Shown here: positions 7,903-17,859 of the stretch, piece by piece | Position numbering within the stretch: position 1 is the first letter of the stretch | How the letters are laid out: the number at the start of each line of letters is the position of its first letter | Origin: an uncultured Oligoflexales bacterium | GTDB lineage: Bacteria; Bdellovibrionota_B; Oligoflexia; Oligoflexales; JAPPIL01 | Assembly: GCA_958296095.1 (NCBI GenBank) | Contig: OY282434.1 | Span: 1,394,001 to 1,458,000 of the forward strand | Length of the DNA stretch: 64,000 nucleotides | Direction of reading: 5' to 3' | Translations under genes and position numbers: made by a program | Notes under the pieces: model-generated | What the model saw: only the letters and a program-made list of their open reading frames with translations | What the model was told of the DNA's origin: nothing | Database searches by the model: none

Positions 7903-8928
7903 ATGCAAGATGCCAAGCAATTCTTACAAGCGTGCGCGGCACGCTACGACAAGGAAATCAGCCAAGACTACTTTATCTACCACGCATTCCAGTACGAGTT
8001 CTGTGCCAACGCCAAGAACAAGAAACAATTCGTGGTCGTCAATGCCTGGCTCGAGACGCGAGAGGACGGCAAAGAAGACTTTCCCACGGCACTGCACGTA
8101 ATGTGCACTTGGTATGGGGAAAATTACCCCGCTTTCCGTGACCCACAACCACTGACCTTTTCCCGCTGCTACTCCTATCTACCTGCCGCACTCAGCTTTG
8201 TGCATGAGGCACGGCTGCTGTGGGAAAAATTACACGGCACACCACCGCCTGTTTATGACCCCCAGCATGATTTTTGGCAGGAACTGCTGCCGGTCGTGAA
8301 AAACAAATGCCAGCACCAGCACTTGCTAGTGGCATGGCTGCACTGGCGTTATGGAGAACGGCAAGCACCGACGGCTATAGCCGAAAACTTGCCTCCTAAT
8401 CCCTTCGTTGAACGCCGCACCTTCGGAGCACGTCGCGGCAGCGAACGGCGTGACGGGCGCGGGCGAGAGAGGCCTGGCGAGCGACGTGAGCGTAACGCAA
8501 GGCGTGATGGTGGTGCACGGCGTGAAGGTGGTGCACGGCGTGAGGGCGGTGCACGGCGTGAAGGTGGTGCACGACATGAAGGTGCGGAGAACCGAGCTGG
8601 AACACACAGTGCAGAGCGCAGGCCGCGGCACGCAGCTGCGACTCGGCATGACGACCGGCCGCGAGAGAGAGGACGTGAAACTGGCAAGCGACGTGAGCAC
8701 AGTGATAGCCAGGTCGTGGCTGAATTGACCACGGCAATGGCCAGCGAGATTGAAGCCGCGATAGCAGTCATGCAGGGTAGTAACGATCATCCAGGCGTGA
8801 CGCTGCAACCTGCCAACAGCTACTACCGCCGCTTGCAACACAAGATGGTGTCCGACTTGGGTTTTACCTCAATTTCGGTGGGAGCAGACTATCAAAGCAG
8901 GGCGGTGAAGATAGTGCGCCAGGCGTGA
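7903..8928 (+). CDS. R3H-domain protein with Arg/Gly repeats
   Basis: 341 residues. The first about 165 residues form a globular domain rich in Trp and Tyr that I do not recognise. Residues about 175-265 are an intrinsically disordered Arg/Gly/Glu-rich segment with four near-exact GGARRE units (18-base DNA repeats near 8505-8580). Residues about 300-335 form an R3H domain, which binds single-stranded nucleic acid: RRLQH gives the R-x3-H motif and LGFTSISVGA the following turn. RGG-like linkers also bind RNA. The protein is likely a cytoplasmic RNA/ssDNA binder. The repeat number is probably length-variable. Confidence 0.8.
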   Translation: MQDAKQFLQACAARYDKEISQDYFIYHAFQYEFCANAKNKKQFVVVNAWLETREDGKEDFPTALHVMCTWYGENYPAFRDPQPLTFSRCYSYLPAALSFVHEARLLWEKLHGTPPPVYDPQHDFWQELLPVVKNKCQHQHLLVAWLHWRYGERQAPTAIAENLPPNPFVERRTFGARRGSERRDGRGRERPGERRERNARRDGGARREGGARREGGARREGGARHEGAENRAGTHSAERRPRHAAATRHDDRPRERGRETGKRREHSDSQVVAELTTAMASEIEAAIAVMQGSNDHPGVTLQPANSYYRRLQHKMVSDLGFTSISVGADYQSRAVKIVRQA

Positions 8929-8985
8929 CCGCGAGAAGGCTTGAGAACAAGCAGAGAGGGGCTTGGGGGCAAGGACACCACTTAA

Positions 8986-9154
8986 CTTAGCACAAATCTC
9001 CGTTGTCTTGGCGAGGCGCAGCCCTACCGAGAAACTCTCCCTTGAGTTAGATGCAAGTACATGCCTTGTGCAAAAGCATAATCTAACGACAATATGGCAA
9101 TATTTGAGGTCGAGTTTTCGTACGGCCTCGCCTCGCCGTTCATGGAGCTCTCGG
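8986..9154. repeat. H repeat copy 1
   Basis: About 170 bp beginning CTTAGCACAAATCTCCGTTG and ending CATGGAGCTCTCGG. Arms 9011-9037 and 9112-9137 are complementary over about 24 bases with small bulges (GCGAGGC with GCCTCGC; AAACTC with GAGTTT). A short inner hairpin lies at about 9055-9090 (TTAGAT with ATCTAA). It contains no reading frame. Similar copies lie at 9196, 9588, 50162 and 51919, with a broken inverted copy at 36022. Confidence 0.8.
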
Positions 9155-9195
9155 CAAGCAAGGGGTTCTGATGCAAACCCAAGCGGAGCTAGTCC

Positions 9196-9364
9196 CTTAG
9201 CACAAACCTCCGTTATCTTGGCGAGGCGCAGCCCTACCGAGAAACTCTCCTTGAATTAGGTGCAAGCACATGCCTTGTGCAAAAGCATAATCTGGTTGCA
9301 ATATTGGCAATGTTTGCGGTCGAGTTTTCGTACGGCCTCACCCCGCCATTCATGGAGCTCTCGA
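9196..9364. repeat. H repeat copy 2
   Basis: Same boundaries and arms as copy 1. The inner part contains GCACATGCCTTGTGC, a perfect 5 bp stem. The right end runs on into a second hairpin formed by CTCTCG and CGAGAG (about 9357-9396). Confidence 0.8.
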
Positions 9365-9375
9365 TCGGCAAGAGG

Positions 9376-9560
9376 TTGGGGCAACCGCGAGAGGTCTGAG
9401 GGCAAGCAGAGATGGCACGCAGAGTGGCTAGCAGGCAAGCCTAAACGCAATAACGAGAGGTCTGAGAACAAGCAGCGAGCTAGGAAGCGAGCGATACAAA
9501 CAGCAGCGTAGCGAGCGAAGCGAGCTAGAAAGCGAGCGATACAAAAAGTCGCAGCGCAGC
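9376..9560. repeat. S repeat block
   Basis: Dispersed low-complexity repeat built from modules such as GAGAGGTCTGAG, AACAAGCAGCGAGCTAGGAA and GCGAGCGATACAAAAAG. The same modules recur at 9.8, 25.5, 29.8, 35.9 (inverted), 50.1-50.6 and 51.8-52.2 kb. It is not protein coding. Confidence 0.7.
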
Positions 9561-9587
9561 TGGGCGAGGCGCAATGGAGCTAGCCAC

Positions 9588-9754
9588 CTTAGCCCTAGCC
9601 TCCGTTATCTTGGCGAGGCGCAGCCCTACCGAGAAACCCGACCACAACAGGTATAGGCACATGCTTTATCTAAAAGCATAATCTGACAGCAATATGGCAG
9701 TATTTATGGTCGGGTTTTCGTACGGCCTCGCCCCGCCCTTCATGGAGATCTCGG
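9588..9754. repeat. H repeat copy 3
   Basis: Here the arm segment reads AAACCC (9634-9639) opposite GGGTTT (9712-9717). Copy 1 has AAACTC opposite GAGTTT, so pairing is kept by a double change. Confidence 0.8.
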
Positions 9755-9765
9755 TGGGCAAGCAT

Positions 9766-9905
9766 CAGCTCAACAGCCGAGAGTTCTGAGAACAAGCAGA
9801 GGGGCTTGGGGTCAAGCAGAGAGAGGCCTGAGAACAAGCAGCGAGCTAGGAAGCGAGCGTTACAAAGAGTAGCGTAGCGTAGCGCGTAGCGCATCGCGCA
9901 GCAAA
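9766..9905. repeat. S repeat block with GTAGC run
   Basis: Modules GAGAACAAGCAG and GAGCTAGGAAGCGAGCGTTA are followed by an imperfect GTAGC/GCGC tandem run near 9870-9900. Confidence 0.65.
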
Positions 9906-9934
9906 TGATGGATATCTAGCCTATGCCTGAAAAA

Positions 9935-9951
9935 AACCGATATTCGCGTTA
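9935..9951. repeat. short ACCGATATTCGCGTTA motif
   Basis: The block AACCGATATTCGCGTTA lies 15 bases beyond the stop of a minus-strand lipoprotein gene. Two further copies lie at 52361-52377 and 52388-52404, again right behind a minus-strand gene. Confidence 0.6.
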
Positions 9952-9966
9952 AGTAAGTCTCCTAGC

Positions 9967-10719
9967 CTATTGCAGCAGGTTGCGAGTGCGCAGGCACTTC
10001 AGGAAGACTTTGGCGAGACGAGTGTTGTCATCCTCTGTGATGACGCTGCCATCTTCGGTTTCAAACAGCCAAGGCAACTTCTGTTGCCAGCTAGAGGATG
10101 CCCCCTTGACCCGCACGCTGATACAACGATCGTTTTTGAGGTTATCTTGAAGCACGATTAGTCCTCGCTCTGGTGGCGGTAATTCGGTCGAGGTGTAGAT
10201 GCTGTCGGAGGGTGTGCGCGTGGTGCTATCGGCGTGAGCGGTTTTTTTAGCGACCAAACCATTGATTGCGGGACGAACATGGTAGATGTGGCGGCCACTG
10301 TTGCGGTGTTGAATCCGAATATTCACCCCGTAGTTGTCGGTGTCCGAATAGTGATTCCAGTTCGTATGACTGCCTACGCCGTAACCGCGCTCACCGCTGT
10401 CAATATGAACTCCTTCGGCGCTGTAGATATCGACTGCGGCAGTGAGCTCTCCGCTGCGGGTGCGGAAAATTCTGAACTCAGCACGGGAGCTGTCGTCGAG
10501 TCCCAAGCCGACGGTCGCCATCTCTTCCACACCGAGCTTGATGCCACGCACCTTGATCAACGTCTCTCCGCGGGCCGCGGGGTCCCACACCTCGTCGTAG
10601 ATGGGAATGCTGCTCGCCAGCGTCAGTTGCCCGCCTCCAGTTCCAGCAACTCTGCCGTCTTCTCCTTCGTTGCAAGCACAGACAGCTAGCAGTACCGCGA
10701 CGAGACCTGGCCATTTCAC
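9967..10719 (-). CDS. probable lipoprotein, unrecognised
   Basis: 250 residues. GTG 10719 is chosen because AAGGAGGG stands 6 bases before it and because it places a signal sequence (MKWPGLVAVLLAVCACNE) at the N-terminus. VCAC is an imperfect lipobox, so lipid attachment at the second Cys is likely but not certain. The body is strand-rich (AEFRIFRTRSGELTAAVDIY, then NIRIQHRNSGRHIYHVRP), suggesting a beta-sandwich exposed in the periplasm or at the surface. I recognise no catalytic motif. Confidence 0.6.
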   Translation of the reverse strand: MKWPGLVAVLLAVCACNEGEDGRVAGTGGGQLTLASSIPIYDEVWDPAARGETLIKVRGIKLGVEEMATVGLGLDDSSRAEFRIFRTRSGELTAAVDIYSAEGVHIDSGERGYGVGSHTNWNHYSDTDNYGVNIRIQHRNSGRHIYHVRPAINGLVAKKTAHADSTTRTPSDSIYTSTELPPPERGLIVLQDNLKNDRCISVRVKGASSSWQQKLPWLFETEDGSVITEDDNTRLAKVFLKCLRTRNLLQ

Positions 10720-10918
10720 CTTCAACCCTCCTTGATTCGCTCCAAGTTGCGAGTGCACTTCGCTCACCTGTTCGGCACAACTTTCAGAAAACTTTAGCGA
10801 TTAGGAAAGATTTTGTGTTTCGCCTGGTGGTGCGAGTGCCGCGCTGCTAAGACTACAGGTGGTTGATTTTGTGGTGCAGGTGCATTAGAACTCCTCCCCA
10901 CGCATAGGGGGAAGAGAC

Positions 10919-12325
10919 ATGGGTGACGGCGGCGACTTTGATGTTGTGGTGTTAGGGGCGGGACCCGCGGGCGAGGTCGGTGCAATAAGGGCGGCACAGC
11001 TGGGTTTCAAGGTTGCGGTAGTGGAGAGATCGCCGCATTTGGGTGGAACTTGCCTGAACGTCGGCTGCATTCCCACGAAGGCTTTGATTGCCTCAGCGCA
11101 GACCTTTCATAAATTAAAAATCAGCAAGGACTTGGGCTTTGCAGTGGGGGAAGTCTCCTGCAACTGGCACCAGGTCATGGATCGCAAGGACGATATTGTC
11201 GAACAGCAGCGACGGGGGTTGCGCTTCTTGATGAAGAAGAACAAGATTGCCGTCATCAAGGGCACGGGGGCCTTGGCAGATCGCACCACGCTGGCGGTCG
11301 CGGGCGAGGACGAGCAGCAGAGCCAGATCAAGTTCAAGCATTTGCTCATCGCATCTGGTTCGCAAGTTACTGAATTTCCTCCATTTGTTTCCAATTCTAC
11401 CAACATCATGAACTCCGATACGGTGTTGAGCATCGACCATATCCCGTCATCGCTAGCAATCATCGGTGGTGGGGTCGTGGGCATGGAATTTGCCTGCATG
11501 TTCGCCGAGTTCGGCAGCAAGGTGAGCGTTTACGAAGCTGCCGAGACGATTTTACCCGACATCGATACGGAGGTGGTGCAGACTTTGCAGCGCAGTTGCA
11601 AGAAGAAGGGCATTAACATTTTCGCTAACACCAAGATTGAGGCACTGACCGATTGCGGCCAGGATGGGGTGCAAGTGAAGGCTGGCGACAGGACGGAGGT
11701 GTTCGCTAAAGTCCTGCTGTCGATTGGCCGCACACCCTGCAGTGCCGCGTTGCAGTTGCAAAATATCGGGGTTGAGCTGGACGCGAGAGGTTTCGTGCCT
11801 GTGGCAACAGACACCTATCGGGTGCAGGGTCACGACCATATCTATGCGGTCGGCGATGTCATCGCCACGCAAGCACTAGCACATACAGCATCAGCGGAGG
11901 CACTGCGAGCGGTGGAGAACATGGCAGGCAAGTCACCACCAGCGATAGATTACCGCAGCAGCCCGATGGCGATTTACACTGCACCAGAGATTGCGGCTAT
12001 CGGTAGCCGCGCGGAGGAGTTACAAGCACAGGGCGTTGAGTTTAAGCAGGTTAAGTTTCCCTTTGCCCCGCTAGCGAAAGCAAAGATTGAGGGGCACACG
12101 GAGGGTTTTATTAAGATTCTGTTTGATCCTCGTTACCACGAGATACTCGGTGTGCACATCGTCAATGCAAAAGCGACCGAGCTGATTGCCGAGTTCGTGC
12201 TTGGCAAAAATCTTGAGACCACCCTTGACGAAATCGCCCACTCCATTCATCCACACCCAACGCTCTCGGAGACCATCATGGAGGCAGCACATGCGGGAGT
12301 TCACGGTCAAGCGATCCACATGTAG
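10919..12325 (+). CDS. lpdA: dihydrolipoyl dehydrogenase (E3)
   Basis: 468 residues, the usual length. It reoxidises dihydrolipoamide on E2 of 2-oxoacid dehydrogenase complexes using FAD and NAD+. The FAD-binding GAGPAG (13-18), the redox-active disulfide in GGTCLNVGC (C45/C50), the central NAD-binding IIGGGVVGMEFACMFAEFGS and the C-terminal HSIHPHPTLSE with the active-site His are all present. A GGGGGA SD precedes the ATG. E2 starts 11 bases after the stop, so the two are one transcription unit. No E1 gene is nearby. Confidence 0.97.
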   Translation: MGDGGDFDVVVLGAGPAGEVGAIRAAQLGFKVAVVERSPHLGGTCLNVGCIPTKALIASAQTFHKLKISKDLGFAVGEVSCNWHQVMDRKDDIVEQQRRGLRFLMKKNKIAVIKGTGALADRTTLAVAGEDEQQSQIKFKHLLIASGSQVTEFPPFVSNSTNIMNSDTVLSIDHIPSSLAIIGGGVVGMEFACMFAEFGSKVSVYEAAETILPDIDTEVVQTLQRSCKKKGINIFANTKIEALTDCGQDGVQVKAGDRTEVFAKVLLSIGRTPCSAALQLQNIGVELDARGFVPVATDTYRVQGHDHIYAVGDVIATQALAHTASAEALRAVENMAGKSPPAIDYRSSPMAIYTAPEIAAIGSRAEELQAQGVEFKQVKFPFAPLAKAKIEGHTEGFIKILFDPRYHEILGVHIVNAKATELIAEFVLGKNLETTLDEIAHSIHPHPTLSETIMEAAHAGVHGQAIHM

Positions 12326-12336
12326 GGGAGCATGAC

Positions 12337-13641
12337 GTGAGCGAGACGACTCCAGTCAATTTGCCCGCCATGGGAGAGGGCATCCACGAGGCCCGGGTAA
12401 ATTGCTGGCTGAAGCAAGAAGGTGATGCCGTGCAGGAAGGCGAGCCGCTGCTGGAAGTCTCTACCGACAAGGTGGACACGGAAATCGCCGCCCCTAGCAC
12501 AGGTGTGTTGCAGCGCATTTTGGTTGCGCCTGAACAGGTAGTGGCTGTGGGAAGCTTGCTAGCAGAAATTGGCACAACTGCTGCGCACACGGCAAGCACA
12601 GTGCCGCGTCCCGACGCAGTCTCGGCAACAGATACAGCACATGGCGCGGACAGTAGTCCGACAACGGCAGCAAGGCCAGCCGCGCGCCCGCGCCTGCTGA
12701 CCTCACCGCTGGTGCGAAGAAAGGCGGCAGAGCGAGGCATCGACTTGACACAAGTGCGTGGCAGCGGCTTGCATGGACGTATTACTGTGCGTGACCTCGA
12801 AACTCATCCACATGCCGAGAGGCTGGAAAACAAAGAGCGAGCACGTAGCAGGCAACTGGCCCGCGGCGAAGAGCATAGCGAACAGGCGGCCAGCGAGCAC
12901 GAAGCGGGCGATGTCGCACATCCTGTTTACCAGCAAGACGGGCAGGAATACCAAGACGGTGTCGCGGTGCGCCGCACCAGCTTGAGTCGCATGCGGCGTT
13001 TAATTGCAGAGCACATGAGTGCCTCAGTGCGCATTTCTCCGCACGTAACGACGGTGTTTGAGATTGATGTGGAACGCATCGCGGCGGCACGGCAGCGGCA
13101 AGCGGAGGAATTTGAACGCCAGACTGGTTTCAAACTAACGTGGACGGCCTTCTTCATCCACATCGCCGCGCTGTGCTTGAGAAAATTTCCCCTGCTCAAT
13201 GTTTCGCTGGATGGAAACGACATTCTGTGGAAAGATGACATCAACATCGGCTGTGCCGTGGCATTGGAGGGTGGTTTGATCGTGCCAGTCGTCAAGCAGG
13301 CAGGAGAGCTGGACTTGCTGGAGACAGCCCACAGGCTGCAAGATTTGGTGGCGAGGGCGCGGGCTAAGCGACTTGCCGCTGACGATGTGCGTGGTGGCAC
13401 ATTCACCCTCACCAATCCCGGAATTTACGGCAGCCTTACCTCCAATCCAATCATCAATCAACCGCAGGTGGCCATACTTGGCTTGGGACGCATTGCCCCC
13501 ACGGTAACAGTGATCGATGGCATGCTCGCGGTGCGCCAAACGATGCTGGTCAGCTTGACCTTCGATCATCGTGTCGTTGACGGGGAAATGGGGGCTAAAT
13601 TTCTCGCCGCCTATCGTGACATCGCCCAGGAGTTTAGTTGA
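12337..13641 (+). CDS. 2-oxoacid dehydrogenase E2 acyltransferase
   Basis: 434 residues, GTG start with GGGGAG upstream. Domains in order: one lipoyl domain (residues 4-78, lipoylated Lys45 in STDKVDTE), an Ala/Pro linker, a peripheral subunit-binding domain (about 125-160, TSPLVRRKAAERGIDL), a charged linker, and the catalytic core with SLTFDHRVVDG (His411 and Asp415 positions). It transfers an acyl group from E1 to CoA. Whether the substrate is succinyl (SucB-like) or branched-chain (BkdB-like) cannot be decided without the E1 genes. Its stop is one base from the next start. Confidence 0.93.
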   Translation: MSETTPVNLPAMGEGIHEARVNCWLKQEGDAVQEGEPLLEVSTDKVDTEIAAPSTGVLQRILVAPEQVVAVGSLLAEIGTTAAHTASTVPRPDAVSATDTAHGADSSPTTAARPAARPRLLTSPLVRRKAAERGIDLTQVRGSGLHGRITVRDLETHPHAERLENKERARSRQLARGEEHSEQAASEHEAGDVAHPVYQQDGQEYQDGVAVRRTSLSRMRRLIAEHMSASVRISPHVTTVFEIDVERIAAARQRQAEEFERQTGFKLTWTAFFIHIAALCLRKFPLLNVSLDGNDILWKDDINIGCAVALEGGLIVPVVKQAGELDLLETAHRLQDLVARARAKRLAADDVRGGTFTLTNPGIYGSLTSNPIINQPQVAILGLGRIAPTVTVIDGMLAVRQTMLVSLTFDHRVVDGEMGAKFLAAYRDIAQEFS

Positions 13642-13642
13642 G

Positions 13643-15820
13643 ATGACAGAGCAGCTTAGTGCAGAAGTGGAGGCAGGTGGGTTTGACCGTCTTGACCTGC
13701 GGGTGCGAGTGCCTGCAGCAACGGTCGGCGCGGCCTACGCACGAGTGTTACGAGATGCACGGCGTGGGGTGCAGGTAGCTGGCTATCGGGTGGGCAAAGC
13801 GCCGTTGTCAGCTGTACGACGGCGGGTAGGCAACCACCTCAGCCGCATGGTAGCCGCACAACTGGTCAAGGATAATGCTGACAAGGCGGCCCGTGCTAAA
13901 GGACTGCCGCCACTTGGACAAGAGCCTGAAGCCTACTCCAGTGGCGAAGCAGTGGAAGGGCAGGTGTTTGAGTTTCGGGTGCGCTTGAACAACATCCGTG
14001 CCAGAGTGACCAAGCTTGAGCCTGCCTACAATAACCTCAGGCTGGTCATGCCACCACCGCTGCAGACAGACTACGACGCACTGGTGGAGCAGCAGTTACA
14101 GTTGTTTCTCAGCCAGTGCGCGGCAAGCAGGGAACGAAGCGAGGACGAGCTGGTAGAAGCAGGCGACAGGGTTGCTTTCTCTTGCCGCGTCGTTGACGAC
14201 GAACAGCCCCGACCGCAAGAGTTTGAGCAAGGACAGACACAGACCGTAATTGTCGGGGTCGAGGAGCGACTGCCGGGCGGACTAGAGCGCTCTCTGCAGC
14301 ATCTGAGTTGTGGTGGCACACGGCGCATCTCCCGTATTATCAAGCGTAGAGATAATTGGGGCGACTCTCATCTAGAGGGGCGGAAGGTAACTTTTGACCT
14401 CAAGGTGCATAAGGCTGAGCAACTGTCGTTACCCGAACTCAACGATGCGCTGGTGCAGCAAAAAACAGGCAATGTGCCTTCGGTCGAGGCGCTGCGTAGC
14501 AGGTTGCGGCAGGGGTTGGTGGACAAAGAGGATGCGGCGCGCCGTCAATGGATGGAGAGTCAGGTCGCCAGCAAGTTGATGACAGGCAGCGAGGTGGAAA
14601 TACCACAGCTGCTGCTCGACCATGTCGCCGAATATATTTACCGTGGCCATAAGCCTGAGGAAATTGCCGCGCAACAGCAAAGCGCACTGCGACAAGCCTG
14701 TCTTGAACAAGCACAGGAGCTTATTGCCATCACTGCCGTGCTTGAGGAAGTGGCACGGCGAGAAAATATCGCTGCGCAGGCGGAAGGAAGTGGTATGACG
14801 GGCGACCGCTACCATGACCTACGCCGCGTCGTGGCACAACACCTGGTCTCGAAATCCGAGCTTATTCATCCCGACGCTGACGAGGACGAGGACGAGGATG
14901 CTGAGGCCCAGCGAGATGCGGACTCCGAACGTCTCTACACATTGCAGCATACGCTCCACGAACGTTCGCAGGTGAAAAAACTAGCGGACTACAAGAACTT
15001 CCCGCTTGAAGTTCCCGCTACACATGTAGGTGACGAGATGATCGAGCTGCGGCTTGAAGCACTGCGCCATGAGTACGCGGCGTATCATATTTTGGATGCA
15101 CCCGTGACGCGTGGAATTGCTCAAAACCTAGTAGTAACGAGGTTCGTAATTGTGGGCGATGAGGTCGTGCCCGAGATGAACCTGTTGCGATCTTTGCAAT
15201 CTTTTCCCGCACAAGCTGCTGAGCTGCCGCCGCATTTGCAAGTGTTTGTCGGCATGCGACCGGGCGAGAGCAAGAAAGTCCTTTGTCCTGAAATGTTTCC
15301 AGAGGCAGCGGAGAGGGGGCTTAAGGTCGAGATAAACGCCGCCCTGCACGAGGTGCATAAGCTTGAGTTGCCGACCTTAGACGATCGCTTCGCCCAAGAA
15401 TTTTTGGGCATTGACAGCTTGACCGCACTACGTGCCCAAATTACTGAAGAGGTCGAGCGAAGTCAGAAGCAAACCCAACAAAGATTACTGGGTGAGCATA
15501 TCCTCAAAGAGCTGGCGGCAAAAAGCGAATTGCAAATGGATACCGAGATGCAGGAAAAATCTGTCCTCACCGTACTCAACAGTGCATCGTTGCGGGGTAA
15601 TTTTGGCATTGAAAAAAATGCGAGCGAGGAAGTTGCCGCGGCACGCGCCCGTGATATTATTACGATAGTTGCGCGGCGTTACTTGGTTGCGGCAGAAATT
15701 GCTCGACGGGAAAACATCGCCTATGATGATGAAGCCGTAGACGAGGGAGACAGGCTACTTGCTAAAGTGGAAAAATTCTTGCTGAAAGAGGCGAAAATTG
15801 TTGATGATGCTGGCGGGTAG
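13643..15820 (+). CDS. tig: double-length (tandem) trigger factor
   Basis: 725 residues against about 430 for ordinary trigger factor. ATG 13643 follows the E2 stop by one base. Order: ribosome-binding N-domain (1-125) with the signature GYRVGKAP (47-54); FKBP-type PPIase-like domain 1 (about 172-258); helical chaperone arm 1 (265-405); an acidic linker (411-430, [20 protein letters not shown]); PPIase-like domain 2 (about 488-575); helical arm 2 (578-725). The second half repeats the PPIase and arm but not the ribosome-binding domain. The position directly before clpP and clpX is the classical tig neighbourhood. It probably acts as a ribosome-bound folding chaperone with two client-binding arms. 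Confidence 0.85.
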   Translation: MTEQLSAEVEAGGFDRLDLRVRVPAATVGAAYARVLRDARRGVQVAGYRVGKAPLSAVRRRVGNHLSRMVAAQLVKDNADKAARAKGLPPLGQEPEAYSSGEAVEGQVFEFRVRLNNIRARVTKLEPAYNNLRLVMPPPLQTDYDALVEQQLQLFLSQCAASRERSEDELVEAGDRVAFSCRVVDDEQPRPQEFEQGQTQTVIVGVEERLPGGLERSLQHLSCGGTRRISRIIKRRDNWGDSHLEGRKVTFDLKVHKAEQLSLPELNDALVQQKTGNVPSVEALRSRLRQGLVDKEDAARRQWMESQVASKLMTGSEVEIPQLLLDHVAEYIYRGHKPEEIAAQQQSALRQACLEQAQELIAITAVLEEVARRENIAAQAEGSGMTGDRYHDLRRVVAQHLVSKSELIHPDADEDEDEDAEAQRDADSERLYTLQHTLHERSQVKKLADYKNFPLEVPATHVGDEMIELRLEALRHEYAAYHILDAPVTRGIAQNLVVTRFVIVGDEVVPEMNLLRSLQSFPAQAAELPPHLQVFVGMRPGESKKVLCPEMFPEAAERGLKVEINAALHEVHKLELPTLDDRFAQEFLGIDSLTALRAQITEEVERSQKQTQQRLLGEHILKELAAKSELQMDTEMQEKSVLTVLNSASLRGNFGIEKNASEEVAAARARDIITIVARRYLVAAEIARRENIAYDDEAVDEGDRLLAKVEKFLLKEAKIVDDAGG

Positions 15821-15897
15821 AGCACTGCGAGGCTAATGTTCTGTGCGGTGATGACGATTATGTGTTGCTGAGTGAATTTTATGGAGTAGCTCTAGAG

Positions 15898-16491
15898 ATG
15901 GCCCTAATACCTGTAGTAGTGGAAAACACCAGTCGCGGCGAGCGGTCGTGGGACATTTACTCGCGCCTGTTGAAGGATCGCATTGTCTTCTTGGGCACAC
16001 CAGTCGTCGATGAGATTGCCAACGTCATCGTGGCACAGTTCCTGTTTCTGGAGAGCCAAGATCCTGACAAGGACATTCACTTTTATATCAATTCGCCGGG
16101 CGGCTCGGTCACGGCAGGTCTTGCTGTTTACGATGCGATGCAGATTGTCAAGTCCTCGATTCGCACCTACTGCATCGGCCAGTGTGCCAGTATGGCCGCG
16201 TGGTTGCTGGCTGCAGGCGCAAAGGGCAAGCGTTATGCCCTGCCCAACTCACGAGTGATGATCCATCAGCCACTTGGCGGTGCAGGCGGGCAGGCAACAG
16301 ACATCGACATTCAGGCGGCCGAGATTATCAACATCAAGAAGCGCATGATTCAGATTATGGCACAGCATACGGGGCGTAAACCAGAACAGGTCGGCAAGGA
16401 TATCGACCGCGACAATTTCATGTCGGCAGGCGATGCCAAGGAGTACGGGATAGTCGATGATATTTTTCAAGCTAACCAGACGGAAGCCTGA
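15898..16491 (+). CDS. clpP: ClpP protease subunit
   Basis: 197 residues from ATG 15898; an upstream in-frame GTG would add 12 residues without family support. The catalytic triad is Ser98 (QCASMAAW), His123 (MIHQP) and Asp172 (DIDRDN). The [18 protein letters not shown] block is intact. It forms the tetradecameric serine protease that degrades proteins fed by ClpX. It lies 77 bases after the trigger factor and 23 bases before clpX. Trp at 102, just after the nucleophile loop, is slightly unusual. Confidence 0.97.
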   Translation: MALIPVVVENTSRGERSWDIYSRLLKDRIVFLGTPVVDEIANVIVAQFLFLESQDPDKDIHFYINSPGGSVTAGLAVYDAMQIVKSSIRTYCIGQCASMAAWLLAAGAKGKRYALPNSRVMIHQPLGGAGGQATDIDIQAAEIINIKKRMIQIMAQHTGRKPEQVGKDIDRDNFMSAGDAKEYGIVDDIFQANQTEA

Positions 16492-16514
16492 TACAGGGCG
16501 GAAAGGAAGGCGAC

Positions 16515-17828
16515 ATGTCGCCGCGCAGCAATGGATTGCACTGTAGTTTTTGCGGCAAGAACCAGGCAGAGGTGAAAAAACTCATCGCTGGCCCCAACGT
16601 CTACATCTGCGACGAGTGTATCCATCTCTGCAATGATATTATTGCCGAAGAAGTCGAAAAAGACGAACTGCTCAGTCCGTCTCGCCGCGTGCCTAATCCC
16701 AAAGAAATTAACAAAATTCTCGACGACTACATCATCGGGCAGGAACGTGCCAAGCGCACCCTGAGCGTTGCCGTGCACAACCACTATAAGCGTGTCGATC
16801 ACAAAAAAAACCGCGCCAAAAGCAACGAGGATGTCGAATTGCAGAAGTCAAACATTCTGCTCGTCGGCCCCACGGGCAGCGGCAAGACCTTGCTGGCACA
16901 AACGCTGGCGCGTATTTTAAATGTGCCCTTCACCATTTCAGATGCCACCAACTTGACGGAAGCAGGCTATGTCGGCGAGGATGTCGAGAACATTATCTTG
17001 AACCTGCTACAAAACGCTGATTACGATGTTGAGCTAGCCCAGCGCGGCATTTGCTACGTGGATGAGATCGACAAGATCGCCCGCAAGGGTGAGAACCCCT
17101 CTATCACCCGTGATGTTTCAGGTGAGGGTGTGCAGCAAGCGCTGTTGAAAATCGTCGAGGGCACAATTGCCAACGTGCCACCACGGGGCGGACGCAAACA
17201 TCCGCAGCAGGAGTTTCTGCAGGTGGACACGACCGACATTCTCTTTATCTGCGGCGGGGCGTTTGCAGGGCTGGAAAGCATTGTCGCCGACCGCGTCGAG
17301 GTGTCGGCAATGGGCTTTGGCGCGACTATTCACACCAAAAGCCAGCGTGATGTCTCGAAGTTGCTGGCGAATGTGCGCACCGAAGACTTGATGAAGTTTG
17401 GGCTTATCCCTGAGTTCATCGGACGTGTGCCTGTCATCTGTGCGTTGGCGGAACTTGATCGCGAGGCGTTGATCAAAATTCTTACCGAGCCGAAGAACGC
17501 GATTGTCAAGCAATTCAAGCGTTTGTTTGAATACGAGCGGGTCGACCTAAAATTCACCGACGGGGCCTTGCAAGCAGTAGTCGATGAGGCACTGACACGC
17601 AAAACAGGGGCACGTGGTTTGCGGGCCATCATTGAAGAGTCGATGCTCGACATTATGTATGAAATGCCTGGCATGGATAGCCTCAAAGAAGTAGTTATTA
17701 CCGAAGAAACGATCAACAGTGGCTCTGATCCCGTGCTGGTCTACCTTTCCAAAAAAGATGAGCCCGCCCCTACGAGCTCTACCGATGAACCCCACGGACT
17801 CGATTTCAGCACTGGCACCGACGAGTAA
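16515..17828 (+). CDS. clpX: ClpX unfoldase
   Basis: 437 residues. An N-terminal C4 zinc-binding domain (Cys10, Cys13, Cys32, Cys35) is followed by the AAA+ module with Walker A GPTGSGKT (about 117-124), Walker [11 protein letters not shown], and the ClpP-docking/pore region around PPRGGRKHP. It recognises tagged substrates and threads them into ClpP. The C-terminal about 25 residues are polar and rich in Ser, Thr and Asp. Confidence 0.98.
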   Translation: MSPRSNGLHCSFCGKNQAEVKKLIAGPNVYICDECIHLCNDIIAEEVEKDELLSPSRRVPNPKEINKILDDYIIGQERAKRTLSVAVHNHYKRVDHKKNRAKSNEDVELQKSNILLVGPTGSGKTLLAQTLARILNVPFTISDATNLTEAGYVGEDVENIILNLLQNADYDVELAQRGICYVDEIDKIARKGENPSITRDVSGEGVQQALLKIVEGTIANVPPRGGRKHPQQEFLQVDTTDILFICGGAFAGLESIVADRVEVSAMGFGATIHTKSQRDVSKLLANVRTEDLMKFGLIPEFIGRVPVICALAELDREALIKILTEPKNAIVKQFKRLFEYERVDLKFTDGALQAVVDEALTRKTGARGLRAIIEESMLDIMYEMPGMDSLKEVVITEETINSGSDPVLVYLSKKDEPAPTSSTDEPHGLDFSTGTDE

Positions 17829-17859
17829 GATTTATTTTTTAGCAAGGTACTGGGTTGAG

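Noticed and set aside
8326..8841. Several long minus-strand frames over the Arg/Gly repeat region
   Set aside because: They arise from the GC-rich 18-base repeats; the plus-strand frame has the R3H domain.
8986..9154. H repeat as a retron or group II intron
   Set aside because: No reverse transcriptase gene is near any copy, and the catalytic domain V motif of group II introns is not seen.
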